Positions 41,240 through 49,411 of a DNA stretch of 64,000 bases are shown in pieces (the stretch's first letter is position 1; every line of letters begins with the position of its first letter). The position numbers were made by a program, and so were the translations under genes. The stretch is from Nocardioides salarius (GTDB lineage: Bacteria > Actinomycetota > Actinomycetes > Propionibacteriales > Nocardioidaceae). The DNA lies in NCBI RefSeq assembly GCF_016907435.1, contig NZ_JAFBBZ010000001.1, positions 62,001 to 126,000 of the forward strand. Direction: 5' to 3'. The notes under the pieces were generated by a model. The model was not told where the DNA came from and did no database searches. It saw nothing but the letters and a program-made list of their open reading frames with translations.

Positions 41240-41848
41240 ATGCCCTCCCGCGCCGACATCGTGACCTTCCACGACCCGCCCCCGCCGCCCGGCGAGCAGC
41301 GCTACCTGCCGGGTGCGGGCCCGTGGACCGGGGCCCGCGTCGACGAGCCCGACGAGCGCTGGGCGCAGTGGTACGACGTGCTGGCCGAGCGCGTGCGCGG
41401 GGCCCTCGGGTGGCGGGTGCTGGACCTTCAGCACGTCGGGTCGACGTCGGTGCCGGGCCTGGCCGCGAAGCCGATCATCGACATCGACCTGGTGGTCGCC
41501 GACGCCGCCGACGAGGCGGCGTACGTGCCGGCGCTGGAGGCACAGGGCTTCCAGCTGCGGGTGCGCGAGCCGTGGTGGTTCGAGCACCGGGTGCTGCGCC
41601 ACACCGACCCGCGCTGCCACCTGCACGTCTTCGGCCCCGAGGCGCCCGAGCCGGTCAAGCACCGGGTCTTCCGCGACTGGCTGCGCGGCAACGCCGACGA
41701 GCGCGACCTGTACGCCGCCACCAAGCGGGAGGCGGCCGAGGCGGCGCGGGCCGCGGGGGAGCACTCCATGCAGTACAACGCGCGCAAGGAGAAGGTCGTG
41801 CGCGAGATCTACGCGCGCGCCTTCGCGGCCGCCGGGCTGGTGGACTGA
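41240..41848 (+). CDS. GrpB-family (UPF0157) protein
   Basis: This 202-aa protein has the nucleotidyltransferase-like core of the GrpB family: LDLQHVGSTSVPGLAAKPIIDID with the GS and paired Asp residues, then HLHVFG and FRDWLRGNADERDLYAATK. The family also occurs fused to dephospho-CoA kinase. Biochemical role not established. Its stop shares bases with the next ATG, so the two genes are coupled. Confidence 0.88.
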   Translation: MPSRADIVTFHDPPPPPGEQRYLPGAGPWTGARVDEPDERWAQWYDVLAERVRGALGWRVLDLQHVGSTSVPGLAAKPIIDIDLVVADAADEAAYVPALEAQGFQLRVREPWWFEHRVLRHTDPRCHLHVFGPEAPEPVKHRVFRDWLRGNADERDLYAATKREAAEAARAAGEHSMQYNARKEKVVREIYARAFAAAGLVD

Positions 41849-42612
41849 TGGCGGCGGTGCAGGACGGGTCGCTGCCCTGGGAGGGCGCCCGCAACCTCGC
41901 CGACCTGGGCGGACTCCCGCTGCACGACGGCGGCCGCACGGCGTACGGCATCGTGTGGCGCTCGGGGGCACCCGACGACGTCAGCGCGCAGGGCTGGACC
42001 GACGCCCGCGCAGCCGGGCTGCGCCGGATCGTCGACCTGCGCAACGCGGTGGAGCGCGAGCAGCAGGTCACGCCCGAGGGCGTCGACGTGGTGCACGCCC
42101 CGACCGAGGATCCCGACGACGAGGACTTCCTCGCCGAGTGCGGACCGTGGCTCGACCATCCGAGGTCGTGGGCGCCCAACCTGGGCCGCTACCCCGACAA
42201 GATCGCGCACGCCATGACGGCCGTCAGCGAGGCCGACGGGGGAGTGCTGCTGCACTGCGCCGGGGGTCGTGACCGCACCGGCATGATCGGCTCGCTGCTG
42301 CTGGTCCTGGCCGGCGTCGGCGTCGAGGGCCTGCTGCTCAACTACGAGCGCGGCTTCCGCGGCGCCGCCGCGCACCGCGGGCACACGATGGCCTACGACG
42401 CCACTACGGGAGCCTGGGCACCCGACCGGCCCGACGCCGACCGGGACCCGGACGAGCTCGAACGGGCCATCGAGGCGCGCCGTCCGGCGCTGCGCGAGTG
42501 GTACGCCACGTTCGACGTCACGGGCTACCTGGAGGAGGCGGGCGTCGACGCCCTGTTGCTGCGCCGGCTGGGGGACCGGCTGCGGGGGAGTGAGCCGAGC
42601 AAGCAGCACTAG
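41848..42612 (+). CDS. Tyrosine/serine protein phosphatase
   Basis: This 254-aa protein of the bacterial tyrosine phosphatase family (MptpB-like) has the P-loop HCAGGRDRTG (Cys137 nucleophile, Arg143) and the N-terminal ARNLADLGGLPLHDGG signature with YGIVWRSGAP. It probably dephosphorylates phosphotyrosine or phosphoinositides. The start overlaps the GrpB-family stop by one base (TGATG). A weak hairpin (AGCCGC / GCGGCT) lies just after the stop. Confidence 0.88.
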   Translation: MAAVQDGSLPWEGARNLADLGGLPLHDGGRTAYGIVWRSGAPDDVSAQGWTDARAAGLRRIVDLRNAVEREQQVTPEGVDVVHAPTEDPDDEDFLAECGPWLDHPRSWAPNLGRYPDKIAHAMTAVSEADGGVLLHCAGGRDRTGMIGSLLLVLAGVGVEGLLLNYERGFRGAAAHRGHTMAYDATTGAWAPDRPDADRDPDELERAIEARRPALREWYATFDVTGYLEEAGVDALLLRRLGDRLRGSEPSKQH

Positions 42613-42631
42613 CCGCAGTGGGCGGTGCGGC

Positions 42632-42775
42632 TCACAGCGCCGACAGCCTGTTGCTCCACCTGCCCGGGACCGCCGGGTAGAGCGGCAGCACCTCGCGGAC
42701 GGCGTGCGCGGTTCGCTCGGGGTTCGGGGCGAGCAGCATCGCCTTCACGCGGATGAAGGAACGATCGACGGTCAC
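42632..42775 (-). CDS. Possible 47-aa ORF downstream of HNH gene
   Basis: A GTG-started frame reads MTVDRSFIRVKAMLLAPNPE, then a short amphipathic remainder. It lies 22 nt after the HNH stop on the same strand and has protein-like composition, but there is no clear ribosome site. It could be a translated downstream peptide or chance. Nothing else is seen in this gap. Confidence 0.25.
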   Translation of the reverse strand: MTVDRSFIRVKAMLLAPNPERTAHAVREVLPLYPAVPGRWSNRLSAL

Positions 42776-42797
42776 GCTTGGAACGGTAGAGGTCGGC

Positions 42798-44030
42798 CTA
42801 CGTCCGCCGATGGAACTCGACCTGGTTGCGCTCCACGACGCGGGTCTCGTAGGCCGGGTCGTGGGCGCGCCGGTGGTGGTGGCCGCACAGCAACCGGCCT
42901 CGGCCCAGGTCGCTCCTGCCGTCGTGGGACCAGAGGTCCTCGTGGTGGGAGTCGCACATGCCGGGCGGGGCGTCGCACCCCACGGCGGTGCAGCAGCCGT
43001 CTCGCAGGATCATCGCCACGCGCTGGGGCGGGCTGAAGAAGCGCCGGGAGCGTCCGAGGTCGAGGATCTCGCTGGGTCCGCCCAGGACCGCGGGCAGCAC
43101 GCCCGCCGTGCAGGCCAGTCGACGGGCCGTGCCGGCGGAGACCCGGGACCCCGTGTCGAGCGTGGCCGAGGCGAGCGCTCCGCCCAGCGTGGCGGTGGTC
43201 ATGGTGACCACGACGGCGGCATTGACCCCGCCGCTGCGGGGGAGCGCACGTGGGTCCAACCGCTCGACCAGCTCGACGAACGCGCGGCCCCAGCGCGAGC
43301 GTGACGGCGTCGGTTCATCCGTGGCGGCCCGGTCGTCGCGGTGCGGGGAGCCGTAGGCGATCAACACCTTCTGCAGCATCTCGGCGGCGAGCGTCGGGAT
43401 CGTGAAGCTGCCACGGGTACGGCCGTCGCCCTGGTCGCGCATCCGGAAGGAGGCGGTGCGGTAGGCCTCGCGCTCCTCCTCGGCCAGCTTCTCGGCCTCC
43501 CACGCCTCACCGACCTCGGGTGCGACGACGTCGAGGATGCGACGACCCAGGATGCGGAGCGCCTTGGCGTCGTGCACCAGCGCGAGACGCACCAGCTCGA
43601 CCTCCGCCTCCCGCCGCACACCAGCCTCGAGGTCGTCGGGCAGCTCGTCGAGCGCTCGGGCGACGACCTGCGCCTGCTCGAGGTTCAGGTCGCCCGCGGC
43701 GAGGGCGCGCCGCAGCTCGTCGTACCGGCTCAAGGCCGCGGCGAACCGGGTCTGTCGCACCGCGTCGCGCTTGGTCGCGGTGGTGGCGTTGGCCAGCCAG
43801 ACCGCCACCGACGGGGCCGCCGAGCGCTCGTGGACGGCCACCGTCTCGGCGTGCGAGAGGACCCGGGCCTGCAGCTCGGCGAAGCGCGACTGGGCCCGGG
43901 CGAGGTCGCCGAGGAGGTCTGCGGTGGTCGTCTGGTCCAACGACCACGCGGCTGTCTGGGCCGCCTCGTCCAAGATCGAGTGCAGGCGCGCGACGGCCTC
44001 GGCGAGGGGGTGCCGGGGCGTCGTGCTCAT
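42798..44030 (-). CDS. DUF222-HNH family protein with altered HNH motif
   Basis: This 410-aa protein has an N-terminal DUF222 region and a C-terminal HNH-like domain: CCTAVGCDAPPGMCDSHHEDLW, then LLCGHHHRRAHD. The four cysteines and His residues remain. The central Asn, seen in the family as DNLxxLC, reads GRGRLLC here, so nuclease activity may be lost or altered. I chose ATG 44,030 over TTG 44,042 because a TTGGAT -10 lies exactly 6 nt before it. The promoter is the same type as that of the HNH gene at 13,842. Confidence 0.85.
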   Translation of the reverse strand: MSTTPRHPLAEAVARLHSILDEAAQTAAWSLDQTTTADLLGDLARAQSRFAELQARVLSHAETVAVHERSAAPSVAVWLANATTATKRDAVRQTRFAAALSRYDELRRALAAGDLNLEQAQVVARALDELPDDLEAGVRREAEVELVRLALVHDAKALRILGRRILDVVAPEVGEAWEAEKLAEEEREAYRTASFRMRDQGDGRTRGSFTIPTLAAEMLQKVLIAYGSPHRDDRAATDEPTPSRSRWGRAFVELVERLDPRALPRSGGVNAAVVVTMTTATLGGALASATLDTGSRVSAGTARRLACTAGVLPAVLGGPSEILDLGRSRRFFSPPQRVAMILRDGCCTAVGCDAPPGMCDSHHEDLWSHDGRSDLGRGRLLCGHHHRRAHDPAYETRVVERNQVEFHRRT

Positions 44031-44036
44031 GACTTC

Positions 44037-44060
44037 ATCCAAGCAGGCAGCACCGACAGT
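44037..44060 (-). promoter_or_regulatory. PafBC / RecA-independent damage-type promoter of second HNH gene
   Basis: On the minus strand: ACTGTCGGTG (44,060-44,051), 8 nt, TTGGAT (44,042-44,037), 6 nt, ATG. The 10-bp upstream element is identical to that at 13,863-13,872, and all spacings agree. Confidence 0.6.
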
Positions 44061-44141
44061 CCGACCTGGTCAGAGACCATTTCTCGAAACTTTTTTCGGG
44101 CAATTCGTCAGTCGGTCCAGGACGCCAGGGGAGTGGTCCCC

Positions 44142-44147
44142 TAGGGT
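44142..44147 (+). promoter_or_regulatory. -10 element of comB-like gene (leaderless)
   Basis: TAGGGT lies exactly 6 nt before the GTG at 44,154. Confidence 0.45.
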
Positions 44148-44153
44148 GCACCG

Positions 44154-44924
44154 GTGGACGAGATCTTCGGGCAGCGCGACCACGCGGTCCGCTTCGACTG
44201 GGGCCTGTCCGGCGCGCTCGCCGCGGCTGCCGACGTGTGCGTCGTCGTCGACGTGCTGAGCTTCTCGACCTCGGTCACGATCGCCGTCGAGCGCGGCATG
44301 CGGGTGTTCCCGTTCGCGTGGAACGACGCGCGTGCCGCGTCGTACGCCGCAGACCTCGACGCCGTGCTCGCCGTCGGCCGGCTCGAGGCGACGTGCGCGG
44401 GAGCCGTCCCGGCACCGTCGCTGTCACCGGCCGGGCTGATGGAGTGCGAGCCGGTGTCGAGGCTGGTGCTGCCCTCGCCCAACGGGTCGACCATCTCGAC
44501 AGCCCTGCAGGCCACCGGTGCCACCGTGCTGGCCGGGTGCCTGCGCAACGCCAGCGCCGTCGGTCGCCAGCTGGCCCGCCACCTGCGTGACGGTCGGTCT
44601 GTCGCGGTGGTCGCCGCAGGGGAGCGCTGGCACCACGACGACTCCCTGCGCCCGGCCCTGGAGGACCACCTGGGCGCCGGCGCCGTGCTCAGCGCGCTGG
44701 TGCGGCTCGGGCACGGAGGCGACCTGAGCCCCGAGGCCAGAGCCGCTGTAGCGCTGTGGGACGCGACCGCAGACCAGCTCGTGCCCACGCTGCACGCCTG
44801 CGTCGGCGGACGCGAGCTCACCGCCAAGGGGTTCAGCGCAGACGTCGACGTCGCGGCTGACCTCGACGCGTGCCACGAGATCCCGGTGCTCGACCGCGGC
44901 GCCTTCACGAAGTCCCGCACATGA
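44154..44924 (+). CDS. ComB-family 2-phosphosulfolactate phosphatase-like protein
   Basis: This 256-aa protein resembles ComB: CVVVDVLSFSTSVTIAVERG, LPSPNGSTISTAL and AGERWHHDDSLRPALEDHLGAGAVLSAL match the family's Asp and Gly-Ser-rich motifs. ComB removes phosphate from 2-phosphosulfolactate in coenzyme M synthesis. Actinobacteria without coenzyme M often carry homologues, so the real substrate is open. It overlaps the APH-like gene by 4 nt. Confidence 0.8.
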   Translation: MDEIFGQRDHAVRFDWGLSGALAAAADVCVVVDVLSFSTSVTIAVERGMRVFPFAWNDARAASYAADLDAVLAVGRLEATCAGAVPAPSLSPAGLMECEPVSRLVLPSPNGSTISTALQATGATVLAGCLRNASAVGRQLARHLRDGRSVAVVAAGERWHHDDSLRPALEDHLGAGAVLSALVRLGHGGDLSPEARAAVALWDATADQLVPTLHACVGGRELTAKGFSADVDVAADLDACHEIPVLDRGAFTKSRT

Positions 44925-45748
44925 TCCCGCTGACCGACGACCAGCTCGCGGCCGAGGCGGCGCTGCTCGTGGGCGTCCCGCTGACGGCGCGACGACGACT
45001 GCTGGGTGGTCAGCACGCCGAGACCTTGCTCGTCGACGACGCCGCCGACGCCCGTTACGTGGTGCGCATGTTCCCGGAGCACGACCCAGCGCCGGAACAT
45101 GAGGTGCAGGTCCTGGGCAGCCTGGATGCACTGGGGGACCTGGTGCCGCGTGTCGTCGCCGCCGACCTGGGAAGGGCCGGGCCCATCCTCGTCACGACCC
45201 ACCTGCCCGGCGGTCCGCCGGCGCCCGACCTGCCGCTCGAAGTGGTGGCGTCCGAGATGGCTCGCGCCCTCGCCGAGGTCCACGCCCTGTCCGGCGACGG
45301 TCTGCGGACCACGCCCGTGTCGCCGCCGCCCGGCACCACGGCCGTCGCCCGTCGCGCCCGGGCCGCCTGGAGCTCTCTCGACCTCGGCCGCCCGGTGCTG
45401 ACCCACTTCGACTTCTGGTGCGGGAACACGCTCTGGACCGGAGACGCCCTGACGGGGATCGTCGACTGGTCCGGCGCCCGGCAGGGGCCGCGCGGCGTCG
45501 ACGTCGCCTGGTGTCGCCAGGACCTCGTGCTGCTGGGCTCGCACCGCGCTGCCGACGTCTTCCTCGACGAGTACCGGCGCCGGAGCGGCCATCCCTGTCA
45601 CGACGTGTCGGCCTGGGACCTGCAGGCCGCAGCTCTCGCCGACTCCGACGTCGAGACCTGGTCCAAGAACTACGACGGCATAGGGCGCCCAGAGATCTCG
45701 GCGGACGTACTGCGAGCTCGGCTGGACCGGTGGCAGGAACAACTGTGA
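44921..45748 (+). CDS. Aminoglycoside phosphotransferase-family kinase
   Basis: This 275-aa kinase-like protein has the catalytic loop THFDFWCGNTL (Asp164, Asn169) and the metal-binding Asp182 in IVDWSGA, with an N-lobe carrying YVVRMFPEHD. Members phosphorylate small molecules such as antibiotics, choline or sugars. Nothing here indicates a resistance role. Translationally coupled to the upstream ComB-like gene, which suggests a shared small-molecule pathway. Confidence 0.82.
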   Translation: MIPLTDDQLAAEAALLVGVPLTARRRLLGGQHAETLLVDDAADARYVVRMFPEHDPAPEHEVQVLGSLDALGDLVPRVVAADLGRAGPILVTTHLPGGPPAPDLPLEVVASEMARALAEVHALSGDGLRTTPVSPPPGTTAVARRARAAWSSLDLGRPVLTHFDFWCGNTLWTGDALTGIVDWSGARQGPRGVDVAWCRQDLVLLGSHRAADVFLDEYRRRSGHPCHDVSAWDLQAAALADSDVETWSKNYDGIGRPEISADVLRARLDRWQEQL

Positions 45749-45772
45749 CGTCGTGGCCCACTCGGTGCTGCG

Positions 45773-45829
45773 TCAGCACGGCCGGAGAGCCGCTTCTCTC
45801 AACGTCCACGGGTCGCCGATAACTGACAT
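45773..45829 (-). pseudogene. HxlR-type regulator N-terminal remnant
   Basis: An 18-codon frame reads MSVIGDPWTLREAALRPC. It resembles the conserved opening helix of HxlR regulators (V-V/I-GD-x-WTLL-ILREA), but lacks the next residues and ends at once. It is best read as a broken fragment; chance resemblance is possible. Confidence 0.3.
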
Positions 45830-45836
45830 TATGTCA
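45824..45836. promoter_or_regulatory. Palindrome TGACAT-T-ATGTCA
   Basis: A perfect 13-bp palindrome overlaps the start of the HxlR-like remnant, in an otherwise empty 171-bp gap. It could be the old operator of that regulator. Confidence 0.35.
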
Positions 45837-45907
45837 ACTACTGTGGATCTGGCTTCCCGGAGAACTACATGGTTGTCGTGCTTCCGCCCCTCTCCCGGCA
45901 CCCGACG

Positions 45908-45913
45908 TAGGGT
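45908..45913 (+). promoter_or_regulatory. -10 element of DUF309 gene (leaderless)
   Basis: TAGGGT lies exactly 6 nt before the ATG at 45,920. Confidence 0.45.
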
Positions 45914-45919
45914 CGACGG

Positions 45920-46360
45920 ATGACCACCACCGACCGCGACCGCGACGACGACGGCAGGGCCAAGCAGGCCCGGCCGCGTGACGCCCTCGGCCGACCGTTG
46001 CCGTACGGCGCCGTCGGCGTCGAGCCGGTCTCCGAGGAACCGTTGCCGCCGCTGGAGACGCTCACCGCCGCTCGGGCGCTGCTCGACGACGGCCGACCGT
46101 TCTCGGCCCACGAGGTGCTGGAGGCCCGCTGGAAGGACTGCCCGGAGCCCGAGCGCCCGCTGTGGCAGGGCCTGGCGCAGCTGTGTGTCGGCGTCACCCA
46201 TGCGCGGCGTGGCAACCCCACCGGCGCGCGGCGCCTGCTCGACCGCGCCACCAGCCACCTGACGGCGTACGCCGGCACCAGCGGGCCGACGTACGGCCTC
46301 GACCTCGACGAGGTGCTCGACGGGGCGCGCCGCTGTGTGGAGACCGCCGTCCCCGAGTAG
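45920..46360 (+). CDS. DUF309 domain-containing protein
   Basis: This 146-aa protein has a charged N-terminus (~1-40), then the helical DUF309 domain. Its motif FSAHEVLEARWKDCPEPERPLWQGLAQLCVG is diagnostic, with the conserved His, Glu and Trp. The function is unknown across the family. The leaderless -10 supports the start. It abuts the convergent VOC gene. Confidence 0.85.
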   Translation: MTTTDRDRDDDGRAKQARPRDALGRPLPYGAVGVEPVSEEPLPPLETLTAARALLDDGRPFSAHEVLEARWKDCPEPERPLWQGLAQLCVGVTHARRGNPTGARRLLDRATSHLTAYAGTSGPTYGLDLDEVLDGARRCVETAVPE

Positions 46361-46753
46361 TCAGGCCGGCTCGATGCCGGCGTCCTCGGCACTGGTGCCC
46401 AGCACGCAGAACTCGTTGCCCTCCGGGTCCCCCAGCACCACCCAGCCGCCGTCCTCGAGGCTGCGCCGGTCGTCCACGACGCTGGCGCCCAGCGCCACGA
46501 TCCGCTCGACCTCGGCGTCGACGGTCGTGCCGACCGGGCGCAGGCACAGGTGCATCCTGTTCTTGACCGTCTTGGCGTCGGGCACCCGCAGGAACTCCAA
46601 CGACCGCCCGCCCGGGCCGAGCAGCTCGGCGTCGTCCTCGCTCCAGACGCCCTCCGGGACCATGTGGAAGTCGTCGACCACCTGCTCCCACCAGCGTGCC
46701 TGCGCGATCGGGTCGTGGGCGTCGACGGAGATGTTGGCGACTCGAGAAGCCAT
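46361..46753 (-). CDS. VOC/glyoxalase-like domain protein
   Basis: This 130-aa protein of the vicinal-oxygen-chelate superfamily comprises two beta-alpha-beta-beta-beta modules: VANISVDAHDPIAQARWWEQ, then MHLCLRPVG and GWVVLGDPEGNEFCVL at the end. The NEFCVL ending is typical of the glyoxalase_6-like group. A metal-binding role and substrate are not established. Confidence 0.85.
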   Translation of the reverse strand: MASRVANISVDAHDPIAQARWWEQVVDDFHMVPEGVWSEDDAELLGPGGRSLEFLRVPDAKTVKNRMHLCLRPVGTTVDAEVERIVALGASVVDDRRSLEDGGWVVLGDPEGNEFCVLGTSAEDAGIEPA

Positions 46754-46802
46754 GCGCAGGACACTAGGACACCGCTCCCCCGTTGGCGATCCGTTTCGGG
46801 CG

Positions 46803-47462
46803 TCAGAGCCGTCCCAGCCACGGGTGCCCGGGGTCGGTCCGCTCGACCGCGCTGCGCAACCACTCGCGCTGGGTGGCGGACAGCACCGGCAGGCACGCCT
46901 CGAGATCGGGTTCGTCCTTCGGGCGCCGCAGCCGTGCCTTGTAGGACAGCACGACCTCGGGCGCCAGGTAGCGGATGCCGTCGGCGCCGAGCCAGGTCAC
47001 CTCGTCGACCTCGGTGTCCTCGCCGGGCAGGAACTTGTGGGACCAGCGGCCGTCGACGTCGGGGGTCAGCGGCACGTCGACCACCCACGGGTCGGCCGCG
47101 CTCGCGCGCAGCCACAGCTGGCTGGCGGGGTCCTCGACGTCGCTCCACCGCTCCCCCAGCGGCCGCAGCACGCCGCCGGCGTTGTTCCACACGTGCCACC
47201 GGCCACGCAGGTGTGCGACGAGGGCCGGCACGTCGCAGGCGAGGATGGAGACGTCGAGGTCCTCGTGCTCGCGCCGGAAGCCGGTCGCGGCCTCGACCGC
47301 CCAGCCGCCGACCACCCACCACGGCCGGTCGAAGCCCTCCAGCTCGGCGGCCATCTGCAGCGGCGTCAAGGGCGCCCACTCGCCGTACAGCCGCAGGAAC
47401 GCCTCATCCTCCGCCTGCTCCGCAGCGCTGCGGACGACCGGGACCCTCAGTGGGAGGCCCAT
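46803..47462 (-). CDS. Nucleotidyltransferase-fold protein (aminoglycoside adenylyltransferase-like)
   Basis: This 219-aa protein contains WWVVGGWAVEAATG ... HEDLDVSIL, which fits the GG-x-DxD active-site pattern of the nucleotidyltransferases related to LinA/ANT(2''). Strands near GVLRPL and WVVDVPLTPD complete the core. The substrate is unknown; a resistance function is not supported by context. The ATG at 47,462 overlaps the 3' end of the upstream DUF1963 gene by 16 nt, suggesting co-transcription. Confidence 0.72.
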   Translation of the reverse strand: MGLPLRVPVVRSAAEQAEDEAFLRLYGEWAPLTPLQMAAELEGFDRPWWVVGGWAVEAATGFRREHEDLDVSILACDVPALVAHLRGRWHVWNNAGGVLRPLGERWSDVEDPASQLWLRASAADPWVVDVPLTPDVDGRWSHKFLPGEDTEVDEVTWLGADGIRYLAPEVVLSYKARLRRPKDEPDLEACLPVLSATQREWLRSAVERTDPGHPWLGRL

Positions 47463-48298
47463 TCCCACCACAGGTGCGAGAGGTCGCCCTCGGCCACGGC
47501 CTCCGGGTCGCCGAAGAGGTGTGCGCTGCCGACGTCGCCCCACTGGAACAGCCCGCCGCTCATCCCGACCAGCAGCCGGCTCGAGCCGTACGCCGGCACG
47601 TCCGGCGCGGACTGCACGAACGACGGCCAGCCGCCCAGGTGCACGCCGCTCCAGCGCCCGTGCTCCTCGACCGCCTGCTCGAGCGCCTCGACGAGGTCCT
47701 CGCGCGTCTCGAGCAGCTCCTCGAGGGCCTCGAAGGCCTCGGGGGCGTCGGCCACGTCGTCGGCGAGGTTCTCCCAGCCCAGCGGCAGCATGCCGATCGC
47801 GGCGAACTCCAGCGCCACCGGGTGCTGCGGGTCCGCCAACGGGGTGTCGTCGCTGCTGAAGACCGGCGTCGTCGAGGTCGCCTCGACGGGCTGCGCGAGC
47901 GCGTCGGCGTCGTACCAGCGGCACAGCAGCCCGCGCGTGCCGGCGGTGTCGTCGAAGGTCAGCCCGTGCACCGGGTCGTCGCGCACGAACATCTGCAGCA
48001 GCCCCTCGCGCGGGAAGCCGGGCAGCGCCGGCACCTCGGCGAAGGCGACCTGCAGCACGAAGTGCATCGGCCAGCCATCGGTGTCCTGCGGCCACTGCGC
48101 GTCGTCGGGCTGGAAGGGGTGCCCGCCGACGTAGGAGCTCGTCACCTCGGGCGCCACCGTCGTACGCCGCCGCAGCAGGCCGCTGCGCTCCGTGTGCTCG
48201 CTGACCAGCCCGGCCGCCCCCGGCCGCACCAGCGAGCGCACCCCCGACCCGGGCGGTGCCGCCGCCACCAGCGCCTCGAGCGCCTCCGTGTAGCCCAC
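47447..48298 (-). CDS. DUF1963 (YwqG-like) protein
   Basis: This 283-aa protein has the DUF1963 pattern: SSYVGGHPFQPDDAQWPQ near residue 45, then FVLQVAFAEVPALPGFPREGLLQMFVRDD and later LLVGMSGGLFQWGDVGSAHLF near the end. Three in-frame GTG codons lie in a row; I chose 48,298 because GGGAGGGG is 7 nt upstream. The function of the family is unknown. Confidence 0.8.
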   Translation of the reverse strand: MGYTEALEALVAAAPPGSGVRSLVRPGAAGLVSEHTERSGLLRRRTTVAPEVTSSYVGGHPFQPDDAQWPQDTDGWPMHFVLQVAFAEVPALPGFPREGLLQMFVRDDPVHGLTFDDTAGTRGLLCRWYDADALAQPVEATSTTPVFSSDDTPLADPQHPVALEFAAIGMLPLGWENLADDVADAPEAFEALEELLETREDLVEALEQAVEEHGRWSGVHLGGWPSFVQSAPDVPAYGSSRLLVGMSGGLFQWGDVGSAHLFGDPEAVAEGDLSHLWWEWASH

Positions 48299-48444
48299 CA
48301 CCACTCCCCTCCCGCGCACGGTCCGGCGCCGCACGGGCCGCCCAGCATCGCAGCGCCCGGTGCACCTGTCACTCATCCCGCCGGCCGAGACGCCCGACGG
48401 CGAGGTTGTCAGCGACCGGCACACTCGACCACGGGAGAGAACCT

Positions 48445-49329
48445 GTGAACCGTCTTCGCGCCGTCCTGCACTCGCGGGCCCTCATGGTCGTCGGCATCGC
48501 CGTGGCCCTGGCCGTGCCGGCGCTCACCCTCCCCCGCCTGCCACAGGTCAGCCTGCTGCCGCTGCTGCTGGGCCTGCTGCCGTGGGTGGTCGGCAAGTAC
48601 GTGCTGTGCCCGCTGCGCTGGCACGCCCTCACCGACGCGGGGTTCAGCCGACGCTGGCACCTGCGCGCCTACGCGGAGTCCGAGCTGCTGGGCCTGGTCA
48701 CCCCGGGCCACGTCGGCGCCGACCTGTGGCGGCTGCGCCGCCTCACCACCGGCGGGCTGGGCCGGGCCGACGCGGTGACCAGCGTCGCGCTCGACCGGTT
48801 CGTGGGCGCCATCGGCCTGTCCGTCTTCGTCGTCTTCGCGGGCACGGCGCTGCCGCTGCGCACCATCGCGATCGCGATCGGCGTGGCGGCCCTGGTCCTG
48901 GGTGTGCTGCTGGTCCTGCGGGTCGTGCGCCCCGGCCTGCTGCCGAGCCGGCCGCTCCCCGGCCCGCGTCCGCTCGCCCACGGCCTGCTGCTCTCCGCCG
49001 GATACCAGGCCACCACCGCGGCGCTGCTGCTCGGCTCCGTGGCGGCCACCGGCCACACCCTGGCCCCGCTGGAGGTCCTGGCGGCCTTCGGCGCCAGCCA
49101 GGTCGCCGGCGCCCTGCCCGGACCGCACGGCGCGAGTCCCCGCGACGGCGCGCTCGTGGTGGGCCTGGTCGCCCTCGGCGTGCCCTGGCTCGCCGCGGCC
49201 GCCGCGGTGGCGGTCAAGGCGGCGGTGGCCTGGCTGCCCGCGCTCGTGCTGGGTGGCACCAGCCTGCTGGTGACCCGCCGCGAGCTGCGCCGGCGCGTGC
49301 TCCCGGAGCCGGCGCCGGGCGTGGCCTGA
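48445..49329 (+). CDS. MprF/AglD-like (UPF0104) membrane protein
   Basis: This 294-aa protein has about seven hydrophobic helices. PWVVGKYVLCPLRWHAL and ESELLGLVTPGHVGADLWRLRRL match the conserved membrane domain of lysylphosphatidylglycerol-synthase-type flippases. It has no soluble synthase domain. A role in lipid or glycolipid translocation is inferred. The start is a GTG; a PAP2-type phosphatase gene follows on the same strand. Confidence 0.78.
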   Translation: MNRLRAVLHSRALMVVGIAVALAVPALTLPRLPQVSLLPLLLGLLPWVVGKYVLCPLRWHALTDAGFSRRWHLRAYAESELLGLVTPGHVGADLWRLRRLTTGGLGRADAVTSVALDRFVGAIGLSVFVVFAGTALPLRTIAIAIGVAALVLGVLLVLRVVRPGLLPSRPLPGPRPLAHGLLLSAGYQATTAALLLGSVAATGHTLAPLEVLAAFGASQVAGALPGPHGASPRDGALVVGLVALGVPWLAAAAAVAVKAAVAWLPALVLGGTSLLVTRRELRRRVLPEPAPGVA

Positions 49330-49411
49330 CCGGTCCGCCGACCCGGGCCCTTGGTCCCTTCAGCGCCGGGCCGCGGCGTCGGAGACTGGACCGGGAGTGG
49401 AGGGAGCTCGC

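Noticed and set aside
44921..47462. APH-like and adenylyltransferase-like genes as an antibiotic-resistance locus
   Set aside because: The folds are shared with many metabolic enzymes, there are no mobile-element or resistance neighbours, and the GC content is that of the core genome.
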